Part shown: positions 28,953 through 37,595 of the stretch, one piece after another
Position numbering within the stretch: the first letter of the stretch is position 1
Layout of the letters: each line of letters starts with the position of its first letter
Assembly (NCBI GenBank): GCA_018268855.1
Contig: JAFDVR010000012.1
Location: 1 to 64,000, forward strand
Origin: Acidobacteriota bacterium
Lineage (GTDB): Bacteria > Acidobacteriota > Terriglobia > Terriglobales > Acidobacteriaceae
Length of the DNA: 64,000 bases
Reading direction: 5' to 3'
Position numbers and translations under genes: made by a program
The notes under the pieces: generated by a model
Told to the model about the DNA's origin: nothing
Seen by the model: the letters and a program-made list of their open reading frames with translations, nothing else
The model's database searches: none

Positions 28953-30374
28953 TCAGCGCTTTCTCTTCGTATGGGAAGATTTCGTAGTCTTCTTTGTGGA
29001 GTTAGCAGATGGTTTGACCTTCGTCTTTGCAGGCGCTGCTTTTCGCGTCTTTGGTGCGGCCTTTTTCCGTACGGGTGCAGACTTCTTTATGGAATGACTG
29101 CGGGCGCGAAGGCGGGCAGCTTTGTTGACTGGAGGATGTCCTGCCTTTTGCGCGGCGCGGGTCTTGCGGGGATCGACGCCGCCGGGCTTTGGAGCTTCGG
29201 CCGTGGTCGCGGGTCTGTGGGCTTGCTTATCGTCTGGCATGGGAGGCAGCCCAGCAAACTGGAGCAGTATATCGTTCACTTCGTGAAAGAGATTGCTGCT
29301 GGCGCGGCGCCGGCCTTCCGTTTCGGCAACAAAGATGCCAGTGCGTGTGGCGGGGTTGAGTGCGATGTAGGTGAGGAAGCCGGCGCCCCCACCGGTCTTC
29401 TGCACGATCATAGAAGGCGAGTTGCGATCGTTGATGATGATCCAGCCGAGACCCAGGCCGGTGGGGTCACCTGCGTGGGAGAGACCGCCCATGTACTTGA
29501 GTTGAGAGGGTTCGAAGTAGACCGCCTGCGCTTCTTTTGGCTGGGCAGGTGAGCCGATGCCCAGGAAGTAACGGAGAAGTCGAACCATATCCCGAGGTGT
29601 GGAGTACATGCCACCGGAACCTGCGGCAGGTGTGGTGTCGGTGCAAGGACCTTCATTGCGCGATCCTTGCATCAGGCGTGAGCACTGCGCTTCTGTGGGC
29701 GAGAGCGTCGTCTCTTTCAATCCGAGCGGTTGCGCGGTGCGCTCGCTAAAGAGCTGCGCGTAGCTTTTTCCCGTGGCCTTTTCCATGGCGTCCGCAAGAA
29801 GATCGAAGCCGATGTTGGAATAATGCGCGGCGGAGCCGGGATCGAAGCGGAGCCCTCCGTGCTGCATCCAGTCCCAACGAAATTTGTAATCGGGAAAGGT
29901 GAAGTGCGCGGCACCGTTTTCCGGATAGGCAATCTCACGGGGAAGCCCTGCGGTGTGCGTGGCGAGATTGAGCAGCGTAATGGGATGTTCCACTCCATCG
30001 CGCGACTTGCGCGTGGGCACAGTCACCCCTTCTGGGGCGTATTTCTGTAATGGATCGTCGAAGCTGACTGTTTTATCGAGCACCAGCTTGGTGAGCAGAT
30101 CGGTAGCGAGAATTTTGGAGATGGAGCAGAGGCGGACAACGGAGTCAGGGCCGGGATGATCGTCGGCGTTATAGGAGACGCGGCCATAGCCCTGAAAAAA
30201 GAGTTTGTTGTTTTGCACTACCACGAGCACCATGCCGGTAGGCGCGGTGTGCTGGAAGAGTTTCTGTCCAAGTTCGGATGCGTTTTCAATGGAGGGTCTG
30301 GTCTGGGCGTAGAGAGGAGAGATTGCAAGGGCCGCAGCGGCCAGTGTGACAAGGCCGCGAGTGAAAATCCGCAT
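28953..30374 (-). CDS. Secreted beta-lactamase-family serine hydrolase
   Basis: A class C beta-lactamase/DD-peptidase-like (PF00144) hydrolase. The signal peptide ends S-P-L-Y-A-Q. The catalytic S-I-S-K is at residues 84-87 and Y-S-N at 185-187. K-T-G-G-G near residue 330 fits the third motif. About 80 residues at the C-terminus are a Lys/Pro/Ala-rich tail typical of basic disordered extensions. It is more likely an esterase or peptidase than an antibiotic resistance enzyme. Confidence 0.85.
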   Translation of the reverse strand: MRIFTRGLVTLAAAALAISPLYAQTRPSIENASELGQKLFQHTAPTGMVLVVVQNNKLFFQGYGRVSYNADDHPGPDSVVRLCSISKILATDLLTKLVLDKTVSFDDPLQKYAPEGVTVPTRKSRDGVEHPITLLNLATHTAGLPREIAYPENGAAHFTFPDYKFRWDWMQHGGLRFDPGSAAHYSNIGFDLLADAMEKATGKSYAQLFSERTAQPLGLKETTLSPTEAQCSRLMQGSRNEGPCTDTTPAAGSGGMYSTPRDMVRLLRYFLGIGSPAQPKEAQAVYFEPSQLKYMGGLSHAGDPTGLGLGWIIINDRNSPSMIVQKTGGGAGFLTYIALNPATRTGIFVAETEGRRRASSNLFHEVNDILLQFAGLPPMPDDKQAHRPATTAEAPKPGGVDPRKTRAAQKAGHPPVNKAARLRARSHSIKKSAPVRKKAAPKTRKAAPAKTKVKPSANSTKKTTKSSHTKRKR

Positions 30375-30613
30375 CGACAGGGGGAGTCCTTTTAGTTTTT
30401 GTCGTGGTGCGCTGACGCGCCGCTTTTCTTAGGGTAGATGGAGACTATGGTGGATGCGATGTATGGGGAGAAGAAATGGGAGCCAACGTTGGTACGCATG
30501 GTTGTGCCTTTCACCCTCGCAATCGAAAAGTTCCGCTCGCTGGAACCCGATATCGCGCGATAGCGATTTTGCACGCAAACGACACGGAAGAATGGATACT
30601 CCCACTGCTGGAG

Positions 30614-31774
30614 CTATTTGAAGAAGTGCGGCACGAAACTTGAGAGATTGTCCGTAATCGGTCCGGCGCTCTCGCGGATGCCCATGCCGCCACATTCCTG
30701 GTCAATCATCCATAGACCCAGGACGGGGTAGCGGTCTTGTCCTTTGGCATTAGTAAATTTAGCTTGCGGTGCAAGCTGTTGATAGACAAAGCGGCCACCG
30801 CCGTAAGGGCCATCGAGATCAGTGCGGCCTTGTGGCGTAACGAGGGAGATGTTGGCTCCTTCGCGAGAGAGCAGGGGCTTTTTAATGTAGCTTTGCATTC
30901 CGTGCGGTGTGTCGAAGTAGCACTCAAGCAGATTGGGATGTCCTGGGTTGAGCTCCCACAGGATGGGCAGGATGCCCTTATTAGAGAGCAGCATCTTCCA
31001 GATGGGTTCAATCCATTTCATATCGCGATAGATTTCGAGCGCTGCTGCGCCGAACTCTTCGCTCAACATTGTTTCCCAAGGATAGAGTTTGAAGAGAGAA
31101 AAGATGATGCGTTCTTCGAGATCGACGAAGCGTTGGCGTTCTTCGTCCCAACCGATCTCTTCCATTAACAACTGCTGGGTAGGCAAACCCGCCTGCTCGG
31201 CAGTATCGCGCAGATAGGTGGCCGTGAGCAGGTCTTCTTCGGTGTCCACGCTGGCGAAGTAGATGGGTTTGGAGAGATACGGCGCGATGCCCTTCCACTT
31301 AGCGATGAGACGTTCGTGAATGGAGTTGAACTGGTCGGCTTGGGGGTACTGGTCTTCAAGCCACTGCCACTGGATGACGGCGGCCTCAAGCAGCGAAGTG
31401 GGCGTGTCTGCGTTGTATTCCAGTAATTTGGCAGGGCCACTGCCGTTGTACATAAAATCGAAGCGTCCATAGAGTGCGGGTGGCTCTTCGTTCCACGCCC
31501 ATTCGATGAGCGGAACAGCGACTTCTGGAATCTCTAGTTCAACGTAACGTTTGTTGTCGATGATGTGCTGTGCGGCAGCGAGGCAGAGCTGCTGCATCTC
31601 ATTCGCGGTAGCTTCCAGCGTGTCCACTTCGTCAGCGGTGAACTCGTAGCAGGCAGATTCGTCCCAGTAAGTAGCGCCTTCGGCCGCGAGGTCTTCAGTC
31701 GAATGAAAAGTAAGACCTTGCTCTTCGACAATTGCTTGCCAATTGGGACGCGGTGCGAGATTGTGCCGAATCAT
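30614..31774 (-). CDS. Glutathionylspermidine synthase-family ATP-grasp protein (YgiC-like)
   Basis: An ATP-grasp amide ligase of 386 residues. Characteristic segments are Y-W-D-E-S-A-C-Y, G-R-F-D-F-M-Y-N-G, L-L-E-Y-N-A-D-T-P-T-S-L-L-E-A near residue 120, and P-L-L-S-R-E-G-A-N-I near 300. It corresponds to the synthetase domain only, without the amidase, like E. coli YgiC/YjfC, whose true products are unknown. The lipoprotein gene 82 bp upstream on the same strand resembles YgiB, so the pair parallels ygiB-ygiC. Confidence 0.85.
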   Translation of the reverse strand: MIRHNLAPRPNWQAIVEEQGLTFHSTEDLAAEGATYWDESACYEFTADEVDTLEATANEMQQLCLAAAQHIIDNKRYVELEIPEVAVPLIEWAWNEEPPALYGRFDFMYNGSGPAKLLEYNADTPTSLLEAAVIQWQWLEDQYPQADQFNSIHERLIAKWKGIAPYLSKPIYFASVDTEEDLLTATYLRDTAEQAGLPTQQLLMEEIGWDEERQRFVDLEERIIFSLFKLYPWETMLSEEFGAAALEIYRDMKWIEPIWKMLLSNKGILPILWELNPGHPNLLECYFDTPHGMQSYIKKPLLSREGANISLVTPQGRTDLDGPYGGGRFVYQQLAPQAKFTNAKGQDRYPVLGLWMIDQECGGMGIRESAGPITDNLSSFVPHFFK

Positions 31775-31856
31775 TGTGTCCGTTTCAGTTAGAGGAAAGT
31801 TTAAGTGCTCGCTTTTTGCGATGTCTCACACATATACAGCCTGTTCTCAATAGGCA

Positions 31857-32225
31857 TCATTCTCCAAAGCCATGTGAGGAGAAGGAGCGACCGAAACCTC
31901 CACGGGTGATGGAGGGTGAGTTATACACATGGCCGGGAAGAGGAGCATATCCGCCCCCATAAACACGGTCGCCAATGCTGTATCCACCACTGCCGCCGAA
32001 GTACGGTCGATACATAGGAATGAAAAGCGGGATGAAACCTCCGTGGCCGTCGGGGCGCTGTTCCACACGCTGCTGCACCTGCCCCTGGCACAAGCTATCG
32101 GCAACGACGGTTCCCTTCTCATCGACGCAGCGTTGCATCTCTTTTTCTCTGCAGCCGGTTGTGATGGTGAGTGCGGTAGCGGCGAGAAGGGGGGCAAATA
32201 CAGAGAGCGATCGGCGGCGGCTCAT
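31857..32225 (-). CDS. YgiB-like (DUF1190-type) lipoprotein
   Basis: A 122-residue predicted lipoprotein with basic M-S-R-R-R-S, a hydrophobic stretch and lipobox I-T-T-G-C. It is rich in Gly/Tyr/Pro/Ser after a small Cys-containing region (Q-R-C-V-D, S-L-C-Q-G-Q). The order and composition resemble YgiB of E. coli, whose gene precedes ygiC. The match is by context and composition, not a clear domain. An in-frame start at 32369 is rejected because the extra residues look non-coding. Confidence 0.6.
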   Translation of the reverse strand: MSRRRSLSVFAPLLAATALTITTGCREKEMQRCVDEKGTVVADSLCQGQVQQRVEQRPDGHGGFIPLFIPMYRPYFGGSGGYSIGDRVYGGGYAPLPGHVYNSPSITRGGFGRSFSSHGFGE

Positions 32226-32355
32226 CAAGGCAACACCGCGCGCTCCTTTCCGAACGGGCGGCGTGAAGTACAGAGGTGATTTTACGCTTGCGAGGTGCCG
32301 GCAAAAACAAAAATCAGACGTAGCTGCTGCTGCGCGCCCATGAGAAAATGCCTGC

Positions 32356-32562
32356 ATGAGCGATTTCATTCCGAAAGCACCGGCAGGTGGAGTTAAAGTG
32401 GGTGGCCTTGGACCGAAGGCGCAGAAGTTGCAGGCGCTGCGGGAGAAGGCTCAGCGGCAGAACGGCGGCGCGAAGTTGCACGGCGATGCGCTGGGTGGGG
32501 CTGTCAAAGGCAAGAGTGCGGCGGGGTTTAAGAAGACCTCGTTCCAGCGCAAGGCTACTTAG
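32356..32562 (+). CDS. Small basic hypothetical protein
   Basis: A 68-residue open frame rich in Gly, Lys, Ala and Gln, with no membrane segment or cysteines: V-G-G-L-G-P-K-A-Q-K-L and G-K-S-A-A-G-F-K-K. It starts with a plain ATG upstream of a repeat cluster and may be a real small gene, but I recognise no family. Confidence 0.4.
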   Translation: MSDFIPKAPAGGVKVGGLGPKAQKLQALREKAQRQNGGAKLHGDALGGAVKGKSAAGFKKTSFQRKAT

Positions 32563-32563
32563 G

Positions 32564-32655
32564 TTCGCGCTTTGCGCGAATGGATGTTCGCGTTGCGAAC
32601 ATCGGCAACAGCAGGTCTCTCCACTCGCGCTTTGCGCTCGGTCGAGATGACGGGC
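32564..32655. repeat. Cluster of short palindromes (family 3)
   Basis: Three consecutive structures. A hairpin TTCGCGC-TTT-GCGCGAA occupies 32564-32580. A perfect 9-bp hairpin GATGTTCGC / GCGAACATC occupies 32583-32603. A 45-bp segment (32611-32655) ends GGTCGAGATGACGGGC, resembling a widespread intergenic repeat of Acidobacteriota. No coding capacity. Confidence 0.6.
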
Positions 32656-32677
32656 TTGTATTTGAAGAAATAAAGAT

Positions 32678-32710
32678 GGCGCGAGAGGTTTGCTCTCGCG
32701 CCGTCTTTCT
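32678..32710 (+). terminator. Rho-independent terminator
   Basis: A perfect 10-bp stem (GGCGCGAGAG / CTCTCGCGCC), loop GTTTG, then GTCTTTCT. Confidence 0.75.
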
Positions 32711-32741
32711 TTGGGGCGACGTTAAGGTCACGCTTCGCGAT

Positions 32742-32783
32742 ACCCCACCCTTTCGCAAAGAACGCGAAAGAATGGGGCACCCA
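32742..32783 (-). repeat. Dispersed hairpin repeat, family 2, copy 2
   Basis: Inverted copy of the repeat at 5951-5993: reversed, it reads GGTGCCCCAT, then a CTTTCGCG / CGCAAAG-type hairpin. It directly abuts the stop of the aminotransferase gene. Confidence 0.75.
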
Positions 32784-32784
32784 A

Positions 32785-33963
32785 CTACTTGGTTGTTTCT
32801 GCGAAGACCTTTTGCGCGGCAATGAGGCCGGTGCCGAACTGGAGGCCGGAAATGATGTTGTTGGCGATCAGTACCTGCTCCAGTGCGCCGATGATGGCGA
32901 TGGTGTCGAGGTAGTCGAAGAAGCCGATGTGGGCGATGCGGAAGAGCGAGCCCTTCATTTCTCCCTGACCGTCGGTGACGATGGCGGCGAACTTCTGCTT
33001 GAGGCCCTTGACGATCAGGCCGGAGTCCACGCCTTCAGGCGGCAGGATGGCCGTGGCTGCGGCTGCTTCGCTGCCCTTGGGAGCGAAGAGCTTGAGGCCC
33101 ATGGCGGTGGCTGCGGCGCGGGTCATGGCGGCGCAGGTTTCGGCGTTGTCTACGAGCTTTGTGCGGCCCGCTTTCAGATCGCCATCGGCTTGGCCTGCGA
33201 TGTAGTCGAGCGCGGCGCCCATGGCGGCGATGAGAGCGACGGACGGCGTGTAGGCCGACTCGCCCTTGGCTGCGTTCTTGCGCTCCTTGCGGAGATCGAA
33301 GTAGTAGCGCGGGTTGTAGCTGCCTTCCATGCGCTGCCATGCGCGCTCCGAGACGGCGAGGTAAGCGAGTCCGGGAGGAATCATGACGGCTTTCTGCGAG
33401 CCGCCGATGATGACGTCGACTCCCCATGCGTCTACGTCGAAGTGCGTGGTGCCGAGGCCGGTGATGGCATCTACGACGAGCAGGGCTTCGGATTTTTCTT
33501 TCTTGAGCAGTTCGGCTACGCCCTTTACATCATGGCGTACGCCGGTGGAGCTTTCTGTGGCCTGCATGAAGACGACGCGCGTTTCAAGCTTGAGCGCGGC
33601 CTTTACTTCGTCGAGCGAGACGGTGCTGCCGTAGGGTGCGGAGACGACGTCCACTTCGAGATTGAAGGCCTTGGCGATGCCGGTCCAGCGCTCGCCAAAT
33701 TTGCCCGCGGTGATGACGAGGACGCGATCGCCGGGCGAGGTGAGATTGGAGACGGACGCTTCCATCGCGCCGGAGCCGGAGCTCGACAGCACGATGACGT
33801 CGTTCTTGGTTCCGATGAAGTCCTTGAGTTGTGTGAGGACTTTGGTGAAGAGTGCACGGAACTCGGGCGTGCGATGGTGGATGTCGGCCGCGGCCATGGC
33901 GAACTGCGCAGCGGGAAGAAGAGGTGTCGGTCCGGGCGTGAAGAGGCGCGTCTTGCGAATCAT
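32785..33963 (-). CDS. Class V aminotransferase (alanine-glyoxylate / serine-pyruvate type)
   Basis: A PLP enzyme of 392 residues. It has F-T-P-G-P-T-P near the start, the glycine-rich S-S-S-G-S-G-A-M-E phosphate-binding loop, D-A-I-T-G-L-G for the pyridine nitrogen, and G-G-S-Q-K-A with the likely Schiff-base lysine at 191. This fits the AGXT/SgaA family, which transaminates serine or alanine with glyoxylate or pyruvate. The exact substrate pair is uncertain. No photorespiratory or serine-cycle genes adjoin. Confidence 0.88.
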   Translation of the reverse strand: MIRKTRLFTPGPTPLLPAAQFAMAAADIHHRTPEFRALFTKVLTQLKDFIGTKNDVIVLSSSGSGAMEASVSNLTSPGDRVLVITAGKFGERWTGIAKAFNLEVDVVSAPYGSTVSLDEVKAALKLETRVVFMQATESSTGVRHDVKGVAELLKKEKSEALLVVDAITGLGTTHFDVDAWGVDVIIGGSQKAVMIPPGLAYLAVSERAWQRMEGSYNPRYYFDLRKERKNAAKGESAYTPSVALIAAMGAALDYIAGQADGDLKAGRTKLVDNAETCAAMTRAAATAMGLKLFAPKGSEAAAATAILPPEGVDSGLIVKGLKQKFAAIVTDGQGEMKGSLFRIAHIGFFDYLDTIAIIGALEQVLIANNIISGLQFGTGLIAAQKVFAETTK

Positions 33964-34056
33964 TGGCTCGTAAAATCCCTTTCTCCTTTGATTTTAGCGA
34001 AGCGACGGGCAGGGCAGCGCCGCTCTACAATGAAGGATTGAGGATAAAGACGCGCC

Positions 34057-34524
34057 ATGGCAATCAGCGAACAGATCGGCAAAGACATTATTGAGGCAAT
34101 GAAGGCGAAGGAAGAGCTGCGGCTGAGCACGCTGCGCATGGCGAAATCTGCGCTGAAAAATAAGGAGATCGATAAGCGCGAGCCGCTTACCGAGGCCGAA
34201 GAGTTGGCCGTTTTGCAGACGATGGTGAAGCAGCGCAAGGAGGCCGCGGAGGCGTTTGCCAAGGGCGATCGCGCTGAATTGGCTGCGAAGGAGCATGAAG
34301 AGATCAAGCTGCTGGAGAAGTATTTGCCGCAGACTGCCAGCGATGAGGAAGTGCTTGCCGTGGTGCAGGCGGCGCTGGCACATCTTGCGGAGAGCGGCAC
34401 AAAGCCGGGGCCGAAGGACATGGGGCCGGCGATGCGTGTGGTGCAGCAGCGCATTCTTGCCAGCGGTCTGCATGCAGACAATAAGAAGGTGAGCGAGCTT
34501 CTTCGCGCGGAGTTGGCAAAGTAA
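34057..34524 (+). CDS. GatB/YqeY domain protein
   Basis: A 155-residue stand-alone YqeY protein related to the tRNA-binding tail domain of GatB. Helical motifs L-R-M-A-K-S-A-L-K-N-K-E-I and E-I-K-L-L-E-K-Y-L-P are present. The precise role is unclear, but relatives bind tRNA or assist amidotransferases. The next gene starts immediately after its stop codon with a GTG, implying coupled translation. Confidence 0.9.
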   Translation: MAISEQIGKDIIEAMKAKEELRLSTLRMAKSALKNKEIDKREPLTEAEELAVLQTMVKQRKEAAEAFAKGDRAELAAKEHEEIKLLEKYLPQTASDEEVLAVVQAALAHLAESGTKPGPKDMGPAMRVVQQRILASGLHADNKKVSELLRAELAK

Positions 34525-35055
34525 GTGGGTGCTGAGCTTGCGACGGGGTTCGATTGCCGCGCCTGCGGGAAACATCATGAAATTCTGCCGCTGAGTTTCA
34601 GCGTGAAAGCGCCGGACGCGGCGATCCGTATTCCTGAAGAAGAGCAGGCTTCGCGCGTGGTGCTCACGATGGATCAGTGCGTGATCGATCAGCGCGACCA
34701 TTATGTGCGCGGGCGGATTGCCGTGCCTATCCTCGATTATCCGGATGAGCCGTTTATCTGGGGCGTGTGGGCGGAGTTGTCGCCGAAAGACTTTACGCGC
34801 ACGAACGAGTTGTGGCGCACGGAAGGACGCGAGAACGAACCACCCTATACAGGGTGGCTGGCTTCGGAGATCTTTCCGTATCACAACACGTCGAATTTGA
34901 AGTTGCGTGTGCAGACGATGCCGGTGGGGAGGCGACCTCATCTTTTTATTGAGGATGGGGAGCATCCGCTGGCGCGTGAGCAGAGGAGTGGAATTACGTT
35001 GGCGCGTGTGCAGGAGATTGCGGAGTTGATTCTGCACGCGGGCGATAGCGTTTAG
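34525..35055 (+). CDS. DUF2199 domain protein
   Basis: A 176-residue protein with an N-terminal F-D-C-R-A-C-G-K-H-H motif (a potential zinc knuckle) and the DUF2199 core F-I-W-G-V-W-A-E-L-S and T-G-W-L-A. The function is unknown. The start is a GTG directly abutting the YqeY stop, and no other start fits the cysteine motif better. Confidence 0.85.
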   Translation: MGAELATGFDCRACGKHHEILPLSFSVKAPDAAIRIPEEEQASRVVLTMDQCVIDQRDHYVRGRIAVPILDYPDEPFIWGVWAELSPKDFTRTNELWRTEGRENEPPYTGWLASEIFPYHNTSNLKLRVQTMPVGRRPHLFIEDGEHPLAREQRSGITLARVQEIAELILHAGDSV

Positions 35056-35090
35056 CCGGTTCTCGCGTTAGTAGAAACGTTTATTTCAGA

Positions 35091-35252
35091 ACGTCATTCT
35101 GAGCGTAGCGAAGAATCTCCGTATTCTTTCGTCAGAGTATTGTTCTTTACTCAGGTAATATCGCATCCGCGCCAAATGAGCAGTCCTCCTTTAGGTGTAA
35201 TTCTGATGCGGGCAAAATACAGAGATCCTTCGCCTGCGGCTTAGGATGACGA
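35091..35252. repeat. Dispersed palindromic repeat, family 1, copy 2
   Basis: Left arm GTCATTCTGAGCG... at 35093-35119 and right arm 35216-35252 (AGAGATCCTT ... GGATGACG) match the copy at 3003-3113, but the spacer is about 95 bp rather than 47. It lies between convergent genes. Confidence 0.82.
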
Positions 35253-35306
35253 CAATCCGATGAGAGTTACACCTATTCGAGAAAATGTCTCTTATCCACG
35301 GACAAA

Positions 35307-35951
35307 CTACTCCGGAATCACCTTTACCGTCGCACCCTCCGGCAATTTCCTCTGTCCCAGAAACACAACCACGCCATCCTTCACAATCCCACGCAACATC
35401 TCCGGTTTGGCAGGGTCGATGCGGGCGGGTTGTGGTGGAGCGGACTTTGCGGATGGGTAGGGTGTTGCGTTCAGCGGAGGTGCGTTCGTGGCGCGTTTGC
35501 TGCCTCGGTCCATCGCGTCGTTTGCAAGCTTGTCTGCTTGCTTGTTTTTGTGGCGCAGTGCGTGGGAGATTTCGAACGCATCTAGCTGGCGAATCATGTT
35601 GCGGGCTTCGGCGTGCATGGTTTTGAGGTCGGACGAGTTGACTTTGTACTTGCCCTGAATCTGCTTAACCATCAACTCGGAATCGGAGACGACGCGCAGT
35701 TTTGTGTAGCCGTGTTCGAGCGTCCAGCGGAGGACACCGAGCAGGCCGGAATATTCCGCGAAGTTGTTGGTGCGGATGCCGAGGAATTCGCTGAGTTCGG
35801 CGAGGGGTGTTCCGTCTTCTGCCACGATGACGGCGCCGTATCCGCTGGGGCCGGGGTTGCCGCGCGCGCCGCCGTCGCAGTGCGCGTTGATCCAGCCGCC
35901 GGAGCGCTGCGTTTTTTCTGCGGAAGAGAGAGCGAAGAGGTCACCTGTCAT
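35307..35951 (-). CDS. RNase HI with extra C-terminal beta domain
   Basis: The first ~140 residues are ribonuclease HI (RNA-DNA hybrid cleavage): D-G-G-A-R-G-N-P-G-P-S-G-Y-G-A-V, E-Y-S-G-L-L carrying the catalytic Glu, and V-S-D-S-E-L with the third acidic residue. A Pro/Ala linker follows. The last ~30 residues (G-I-V-K-D-G-V-V-V-F, L-P-E-G-A-T-V-K-V) resemble the small beta domain of DUF104/AF2212-like antitoxins. The ATG at 35951 is used; the longer upstream frame runs antisense to the thioredoxin-like gene. Confidence 0.85.
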   Translation of the reverse strand: MTGDLFALSSAEKTQRSGGWINAHCDGGARGNPGPSGYGAVIVAEDGTPLAELSEFLGIRTNNFAEYSGLLGVLRWTLEHGYTKLRVVSDSELMVKQIQGKYKVNSSDLKTMHAEARNMIRQLDAFEISHALRHKNKQADKLANDAMDRGSKRATNAPPLNATPYPSAKSAPPQPARIDPAKPEMLRGIVKDGVVVFLGQRKLPEGATVKVIPE

Positions 35952-36026
35952 GCTGTGTCGAGTGTAGCGAAAAGACCTTGCTGGAAAACCTGAAATAGTT
36001 GCGATAGAACGTGGCGCTGGAGCATC

Positions 36027-36569
36027 ATGAACTCCATGAAGAAGTTTCGTGGAGTGGTCCTCGCGTCTTCGTTGCTTGTGCTTGCCGCCGGCTGCAAGAA
36101 GGAAACTGCGCCCGCGCCAGAAGCACCGGTTGCATCGCAGCCTGCGGCTAAGCCGCCGGTTGTGCCGATTCCGTCGAACCACATTTATGACGAGAATGCC
36201 GATCCCAAGGCGGACATTGCCGCTGCGCAGAAGAAGGCTAAGGCCGAGCACAAGAATGTGATCCTCGACTTTGGCGGCGACTGGTGCGGCGATTGCCAGG
36301 TGCTCTACTACTACCTGCATAAGAGTCCGAACGCAGAGGTGCTGAAAAAGAATTTTGTCCTGGTGCCGGTGTGGATTGGGCGCATGGACCACAACGTAGA
36401 CATTGCTGCGAAGTATGGTGTGCCCATTAAGAAGGGCGTGCCTGCGCTGGCGGTGTTGGATGGTCAGAGTGGCAACGTGATTTACTCGCAGGCACAGGGT
36501 GAGTTTGCCGATATGCGGCACATGGATGAGAAATACGCCACGGATTTTCTGGACCGATGGAAACCGTAA
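36027..36569 (+). CDS. Thioredoxin-like lipoprotein
   Basis: An exported lipoprotein (lipobox L-A-A-G-C, cysteine 23) with an Ala/Pro-rich linker and a thioredoxin fold carrying W-C-G-D-C (Cys 87 and 90), a variant of the CxxC redox motif. The fold also shows I-L-D-F-G-G-D-W and K-G-V-P-A-L-A-V-L-D with the cis-proline. It likely reduces or isomerises periplasmic disulfides. Its 3' end overlaps the YihY-family gene by 13 bases. Confidence 0.85.
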   Translation: MNSMKKFRGVVLASSLLVLAAGCKKETAPAPEAPVASQPAAKPPVVPIPSNHIYDENADPKADIAAAQKKAKAEHKNVILDFGGDWCGDCQVLYYYLHKSPNAEVLKKNFVLVPVWIGRMDHNVDIAAKYGVPIKKGVPALAVLDGQSGNVIYSQAQGEFADMRHMDEKYATDFLDRWKP

Positions 36570-37501
36570 CGAAGAAGCTGCAACCCGAGCAAGAGGACGC
36601 CCGCGAGTCGGGCGTCTTTGCTGTGCCCGGAAAACTTGCGGGGCACGGCTTGCGGTTTACGGACCATGTGCGCCACGCGTATTGGAGCGCGTTTCGCAAT
36701 GGCTGTGTGACGACAGCGAAGGCTGCGGCTTATTCGGCAGTGTTTGCCATCTTTCCGGCGCTGCTGGTGGCGGCAGCTTGTGTGACTCTGCTTCCGGACT
36801 TTGCGCCGTTGCGCGTAGAACTGGCGGTCTTCTTCAATCGCGTGTTGCCGGAGAGCGTGGCGCCGCTGCTGGAAGATTTTTTTATTAATGCGGACAAATC
36901 GCCACAATCTACAAGCGTTCTTGTGGGCGCGGCGACTGTGAGTTTTACCGGAGCGGCGGGCGTGATTGGCACGCTGATGGAAGGTTTTCGCCGTGCTTAC
37001 GATTTGCCGATGGATGCGTGGGGGCAGATACAGCGGCGCGTGCGATCGCATGTGTTGCTGCTGATCTCATTTATCCCGATCACGATTGCCAGCGTGCTGG
37101 TGATCTTTGGCCACTACATCACGCTTTGGGTGATGGAGTGGCAACGGCCGGAGTTGACGACTGCGTTTTACGTGGTGGCCAACCTGCTGCGGTGGATGAT
37201 TGCGCTGGGGGCCATGATCTCCATGCTTGCGGTGATCTACCGTTTTGGCGTGCCGAAGAAGTTGCGCTGGCGCGAGGTGTTTCCGGGTGCGGCTTTCGCC
37301 ACGGTGACGTGGTTTTTTACCGCGCTCGGATTTGGCTGGTATGTGACGCATTTTGCGAACTATTCGCGCGTATATGGTTCGCTTGGCACAGGTATTGTGC
37401 TGATGGTGTGGCTTTTTCTCACAGCGCTGAGTGTGTTATGCGGTGCGGAGCTGAATGCGGAACTCTTCCAAAAGAAGAAGCCAGAGCGTGCGCGCAGATG
37501 A
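36557..37501 (+). CDS. YihY/BrkB-family membrane protein
   Basis: A 314-residue inner-membrane protein with about six hydrophobic helices and the YihY motifs A-A-A-Y-S-A-V-F-A-I-F-P-A-L and Y-G-S-L-G-T-G-I-V-L-M-V-W-L, formerly misnamed RNase BN. The molecular role is unknown. It starts inside the end of the thioredoxin-like gene, giving tight coupling. Confidence 0.88.
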   Translation: METVTKKLQPEQEDARESGVFAVPGKLAGHGLRFTDHVRHAYWSAFRNGCVTTAKAAAYSAVFAIFPALLVAAACVTLLPDFAPLRVELAVFFNRVLPESVAPLLEDFFINADKSPQSTSVLVGAATVSFTGAAGVIGTLMEGFRRAYDLPMDAWGQIQRRVRSHVLLLISFIPITIASVLVIFGHYITLWVMEWQRPELTTAFYVVANLLRWMIALGAMISMLAVIYRFGVPKKLRWREVFPGAAFATVTWFFTALGFGWYVTHFANYSRVYGSLGTGIVLMVWLFLTALSVLCGAELNAELFQKKKPERARR

Positions 37502-37595
37502 GCCGGCTGCCGGTTTGCGGGTAGAATTGGCGGGACGGCTGCGAATACGTATTCATCCGAAAACGCATTCATAAGAGGGCCGCGTAGGGAGAACG

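Noticed and set aside
30392..30574. 60-codon minus-strand frame between the serine hydrolase and the ligase
   Set aside because: No ribosome site, no conserved features; spacer otherwise unremarkable.
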